Positions 13,935 to 15,564 of a stretch of DNA of 15,564 bases are shown in pieces; position 1 is the first letter of the stretch, and every line of letters begins with the position of its first letter. Source of the stretch: Bacillota bacterium (GTDB lineage: Bacteria; Bacillota; Clostridia; Lachnospirales; Lachnospiraceae); the NCBI GenBank assembly GCA_023425485.1, contig JAFACO010000113.1, positions 1 to 15,564 on the forward strand, written 5' to 3'. The notes below the pieces were generated by a model. That model did not search any database, was not told the DNA's origin, and worked only from the letters and a program-made list of their open reading frames with translations. A program made the position numbers and the translations under genes.

Positions 13935-14981
13935 TTATATTCCTTCTACGATTACTGCATGTGCAATACCTGGTACTGTCTTGCCCTCATTAAAGCTTAC
14001 TTGAGATAACAATGCACCGGTAGGTACAAATAGTACCCTCTTCCATTTTCTTTCTTTTAATTGCTTTAGTATATATCCTGCAAAAGTAATAGCGGAGCAA
14101 CCACAGCCGCTGCCACCAGCATGAGTATCCTGACTATCCTGATGGAACATCTCTATACCACAATCCATAATATTGTTACTAACGTCATAATTTTTCTCTT
14201 TCAATAAATCCACCAGAATCTTTTGTCCGACACTTCCCAGGTCACCTGTGATAATTTTATCGTAATAATTTGGTTGTACTCCCATATCTTCTAAGTTCTG
14301 TTTAATCGTCTCATAAGCAGCTGGTGCCATGGCTGCCCCCATATTCATAGAGTCCTTAATACCATAATCAACGATTTTACCAGTTGTAATACCTTTTACA
14401 ACTACCAAAGCCTCTCCCGGTGTTTCAACCTTCTGGTTTGATAGAATTACCGCACCGCTGCCAGTAACGGTCCAGCTAGCAGAAAAAGGTCTTTGATTCC
14501 CATAATCAAGAGGAAATCTAAATTGCTTTTCTGCACCTGCAAAGTGGCTAGAGGTAATCGATAACACCTTATCTGCAAAACCGCCATCAATTAGAATTGC
14601 TCCAATTGACATGGATTCACCCATTGTTGAACAAGCACCATAGACACCAAACATTGGTATCTCAAGTTCAGCAATACCAAAGGAGGTTGCAATCAACTGA
14701 CCAAGAAGATCTCCTCCAATTAAATAACGAATATCAGAATTTTTAAGTCCTGCTTTTTCCAGCGCTTTCGTAGCTGCCTGCTTCATTAATTCACTTTCGG
14801 CTTCTTCCCATGTATTCTTTCCTAGCAAAGGGTCCTGGTGAACAACGTCAAATAAAGCACCAAGTGGACCTTCTCCTTCTTTCTTTCCTGCAACAGACCC
14901 TGCGGCAATGATATAAGGCGGATTTTGAAAAAGGATACTTTGTTTGCCTTTAATTTTTGTTTGGTCTTTTTTCTCACTCAT
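13935..14981 (-). CDS. spoVAD: SpoVAD, dipicolinate-binding spore protein
   Basis: SpoVAD is the soluble, thiolase-fold component of the spore dipicolinic acid system and binds dipicolinic acid on the outer face of the spore inner membrane. The protein is 348 residues, the usual length, with family features such as NPPYIIAAGSVAGKKEGEGP (20-39), the Cys-containing GACSTMGE (115-122, C117, where thiolases carry their nucleophile), the PFSASWTVTGSGAVILSN segment and GGSGCGCSAITFAGY near the C-terminus. There is no membrane segment. AGAGGAG 8 bases before the ATG supports the start. It lies between spoVAC (53 bases upstream) and spoVAE (86 bases downstream) on the same strand, so the three are one transcript. 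In Bacillus the operon is switched on by sigma-G in the forespore; no promoter is seen inside this cluster. Confidence 0.95.
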   Translation of the reverse strand: MSEKKDQTKIKGKQSILFQNPPYIIAAGSVAGKKEGEGPLGALFDVVHQDPLLGKNTWEEAESELMKQAATKALEKAGLKNSDIRYLIGGDLLGQLIATSFGIAELEIPMFGVYGACSTMGESMSIGAILIDGGFADKVLSITSSHFAGAEKQFRFPLDYGNQRPFSASWTVTGSGAVILSNQKVETPGEALVVVKGITTGKIVDYGIKDSMNMGAAMAPAAYETIKQNLEDMGVQPNYYDKIITGDLGSVGQKILVDLLKEKNYDVSNNIMDCGIEMFHQDSQDTHAGGSGCGCSAITFAGYILKQLKERKWKRVLFVPTGALLSQVSFNEGKTVPGIAHAVIVEGI

Positions 14982-15035
14982 TCTATTAACTCCTCTCTGT
15001 TTTCAAATGATCCGGTTCTCACATTTTACGTAATC

Positions 15036-15539
15036 TTAAACCACGTTAAACATTTTTAAGAGATAATAGATTAATCCCAATAACCAGGATATTAAGATAC
15101 CATAAAGAATAACTGGACCGGATATGGTAAAGATATTGCATCCTATACCGAATACCTGACCTTCTTTCTTATATTCAACAGCAGGTGCTGCAACGGAATT
15201 AGCAAAACCTGTGATTGGAACCAAGGTTCCTGCTCCTCCAAACTTAGCTAACTTCTGATACAAGCCTAGACCAGTAAGTAGAATAGATAGAAATATGAGG
15301 GTAACAGTTTCATAGGCCAATGCCTTTTCTTTATCAGCGCCCAAATATTCATAGTACTTAACAAAGCATTGCCCCATTAAGCAAATAATGCCTCCAACCA
15401 AATATGCTTTTAGAGTATTTTTTAGACAGCTGAACTTAGGCGTAACCTCTTTTACATATTGATTATAATTTTGATTTCTTTTCTGCGTATCCTTCTCCTG
15501 AGTGATATCGGATACCTTTGTTTTGTTCTGATTACCCAT
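15036..15539 (-). CDS. spoVAC: SpoVAC, mechanosensitive spore channel subunit
   Basis: SpoVAC is the membrane channel subunit of the SpoVA complex; in B. subtilis it behaves as a mechanosensitive channel for dipicolinic acid passage. This copy has 167 residues: a charged cytoplasmic N-terminus (1-40), hydrophobic segments at about 43-60, 77-95 and 128-163 (the last long enough for two helices), and the motif GAGTLVPITGFAN (101-113) shared with SpoVAE. AAGGAG lies 6 bases before the ATG. The start is only 25 bases from the right edge, so its promoter, or an upstream operon gene, is outside the window. The order C-D-E without spoVAA/AB/AF is the reduced set common in clostridia, although upstream genes cannot be excluded. 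Confidence 0.95.
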   Translation of the reverse strand: MGNQNKTKVSDITQEKDTQKRNQNYNQYVKEVTPKFSCLKNTLKAYLVGGIICLMGQCFVKYYEYLGADKEKALAYETVTLIFLSILLTGLGLYQKLAKFGGAGTLVPITGFANSVAAPAVEYKKEGQVFGIGCNIFTISGPVILYGILISWLLGLIYYLLKMFNVV

Positions 15540-15564
15540 AGATATCTCCTTCCATGCTTACCAA

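Noticed and set aside
15516..15560. Short upstream frame (ATG to TAA, 7 codons) overlapping the spoVAC start
   Set aside because: Its ATG has no ribosome site in view, and the AAGGAG inside it belongs to spoVAC; it is probably chance.

Overview
The window is AT-rich, with low-GC Firmicute codon use and strong AGGAGG-type ribosome binding sites. It carries a spoVAC-spoVAD-spoVAE cluster and a class A penicillin-binding protein of the clostridial type, so the host is an anaerobic, endospore-forming Clostridia member, most likely Lachnospiraceae. The family-level placement is inference from protein flavour, not from a marker gene.

Layout, left to right. (1) Positions 1-785: a TetR-family repressor gene with its own terminator. 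Upstream lies a strong promoter firing leftward out of the window, with a 15-bp palindrome (the probable TetR operator) in its spacer. (2) 856-4149: a two-gene operon with an Hsp70 of the HscC type and a membrane-anchored J-domain protein whose HPD motif is altered. (3) 4239-7036: tldD-pmbA (tldE), the two halves of the TldD/E metalloprotease, behind an extended -10 promoter. (4) 7177-7984: an XRE-type regulator whose C-terminal half is an array of about 28-residue 'APFL' repeats, followed by a strong terminator. (5) 8046-9119: a complete IS481-type insertion sequence with 26-bp inverted ends, a leftward transposase gene and a leader hairpin that can hide the transposase start. (6) 9150-10292: yigZ (IMPACT family) converging on a small DUF6514-like gene. 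The terminator of the small gene appears to be written inside the yigZ coding end. (7) 10497-13450: a class A PBP with an Asn/Gly-rich tail, ending in a bidirectional terminator. (8) 13492-15539: the leftward spoVA cluster for dipicolinic acid transport into spores; its promoter lies beyond the right edge.

The genes form independent units: quality control (HscC/J, TldD/E), regulation (TetR, XRE), wall synthesis (PBP) and sporulation (SpoVA). I see no defence island, CRISPR array, tRNA, rRNA or phage module. The least conventional parts are the HscC partner without a canonical HPD, the XRE repeat protein, and several small RNA-level structures: the IS leader hairpin, the terminator embedded in yigZ, and a start-region motif shared by pmbA and the PBP gene.
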